Shown in pieces: positions 59,123-60,000 of a DNA stretch of 60,000 nucleotides. The notes under the pieces were generated by a model that had not been told where the DNA came from, made no database searches, and was given only the letters and a program-made list of their open reading frames with translations. Position 1 is the first letter of the stretch; every line of letters starts with the position of its first letter. The DNA comes from Nematostella vectensis. Lineage: Eukaryota > Cnidaria > Anthozoa > Actiniaria > Edwardsiidae. Position numbers and translations under genes: made by a program. The stretch covers positions 17,818,953-17,878,952 of the forward strand of contig NC_064036.1 in the NCBI RefSeq assembly GCF_932526225.1, given 5' to 3'.

Positions 59123-60000
59123 TTGTATTACAACTCGATTGCAATTGATAGTATTGTTAAGGGCGAAACCCAAGCCATAGTGAATCTGCAAATTGACTCT
59201 GGTCAAGTCACGCAACAACTGCCATGCAAGATAAACACGGGTGCTGAGGGAAACATCCCCCCCATTGGTTCATACACACAGCTACACCCACACACACCCC
59301 GAGACCAGGACGGTCGACCCCAAGGTTTGAAACCATCAAACACCAAAATAACAGCTTTTGGTGGACACATAATAGAACAGTATGGAACATGTTTGTTATC
59401 ATTATCACATGGTGACATTACTAACAAGTGTGCTTTTCATGTCGTTGACACAGAAGGTCCTATCATACTAGGTCTACCGACATGCAGTGACATGAAGCTA
59501 GTTACTCTAAACCATGTCATTACAGCTAAACCAGCCTCAGCGGCAACAGCTCCAGCATCTATGGATTACTCAACAGATAAGTCTTCACTTCTCAGTGAGC
59601 ACGCCAAATGTTTTAAGGGCATAGGATGTTTTTAGGGGGAATTTCACATTACCCTAGACCCTGCTGTACCACCTGTAGTCCACCCCCCGAGGAGGGTCCC
59701 TGAAGCTCTTTAACAACCCCTGAAAAAAGAGCTCGACAGTCTTGAAGCACAAGGTATCATTGCCAAGGTCACTGAACCAACAGAATGGGTGAACTCTCTT
59801 GTTTGCGTCACAAAACCAAATGGAACTCTTAGGCTCTGCTTAGATCCTAAGGACTTAAACAAGGCCATTAAGCGCCCCCACCATCACACCCCTACCATTG
59901 ACGAGGTCCTGTCTAAGCTTAATGGAGCGCAATACTTCTCTATTGTGGATGCTCGTAGTGGTTATTGGAACATTAAGCTTGACCTTGAGAGCTCCCTGTG
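59123..60000 (+). pseudogene. Ty3/gypsy protease and RT start, runs off the window
   Basis: An open frame at 59123-59635 holds the retropepsin region ('CKINTGAEGN' at 59222-59251, then 'GPIILGLPTCSDM'). The active-site Asp of the usual DTGA is Asn here (codon AAC at 59234-59236), which should abolish protease activity. Stops at 59633-59635 and 59711-59713 precede the RT, which is otherwise readable to the edge ('TKPNGTLRLCLDPKDLN', 'FSIVDARSGYWNIKLD' with its motif-A Asp). The element continues beyond 60000. It is inactive as it stands. Confidence 0.85.

Overview
This is an AT-rich (roughly 40% GC by eye), intron-bearing, repeat-dense animal genomic window. The gene families (an AFAP-like multi-PH protein, an NXPE/PC-esterase protein, a spliced tyrosine-recombinase gene) and the retroelement mix (CR1-like LINE, BEL/Pao, Ty3/gypsy, many short inverted-repeat elements) fit a cnidarian, most likely an anthozoan. 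That assignment is inference from family recall, not a proven match.

Layout. 1-18 kb has no host gene I can support. It holds a 41-bp minisatellite (3.0-4.7 kb), a 45-bp minisatellite (7.5-8.0 kb), a strong hairpin (8.2 kb), two small foldback elements, a repeat carrying a cluster of CRE sites (9.7-10.1 kb) and a nested transposon (10.4-18.0 kb). In that nest, a long-TIR element has been interrupted by a TTAA-type (piggyBac-like) non-autonomous element and by a dead LINE. 18.87-34.30 kb (+) is the main gene: 12 exons whose splice phases all agree, giving a predicted 2,131-residue protein with an AFAP-like N-terminus, six PH-like modules and a long acidic/serine-rich tail with three YxN motifs. 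35.92-40.53 kb (-) is a convergent NXPE-like gene with six visible exons, in which the SGNH/PC-esterase GDS and DxxH motifs are intact; its start exon was not found. 41.60-45.74 kb (+) is divergent from it and encodes the C-terminal half of a tyrosine recombinase split over introns, with the HxxR, W and Y landmarks. 45.8-53.7 kb is repeat-rich, with a 1.2-kb direct duplication and a clean foldback element flanked by a 7-bp duplication. 53.76-56.15 kb is a decayed BEL/Pao element, 56.6-57.3 kb a second piggyBac-like element, and 58.26 kb to the window end the 5' part of a decayed Ty3/gypsy element that runs off the edge.

The most unusual theme is how tandem repeats sit on gene structure. At least four repeat arrays start exactly at, and contain copies of, exon-intron boundaries or the stop codon: a triplicated 3' splice site before exon 8 of the PH gene, a 44-bp array that copies the exon-9 5' splice site about a dozen times, an NXPE intron made almost entirely of 32-bp units each carrying an acceptor-like sequence, and a 27-bp array that contains the NXPE stop codon. 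One NXPE intron also holds about 1 kb of uninterrupted purine/pyrimidine strand asymmetry.
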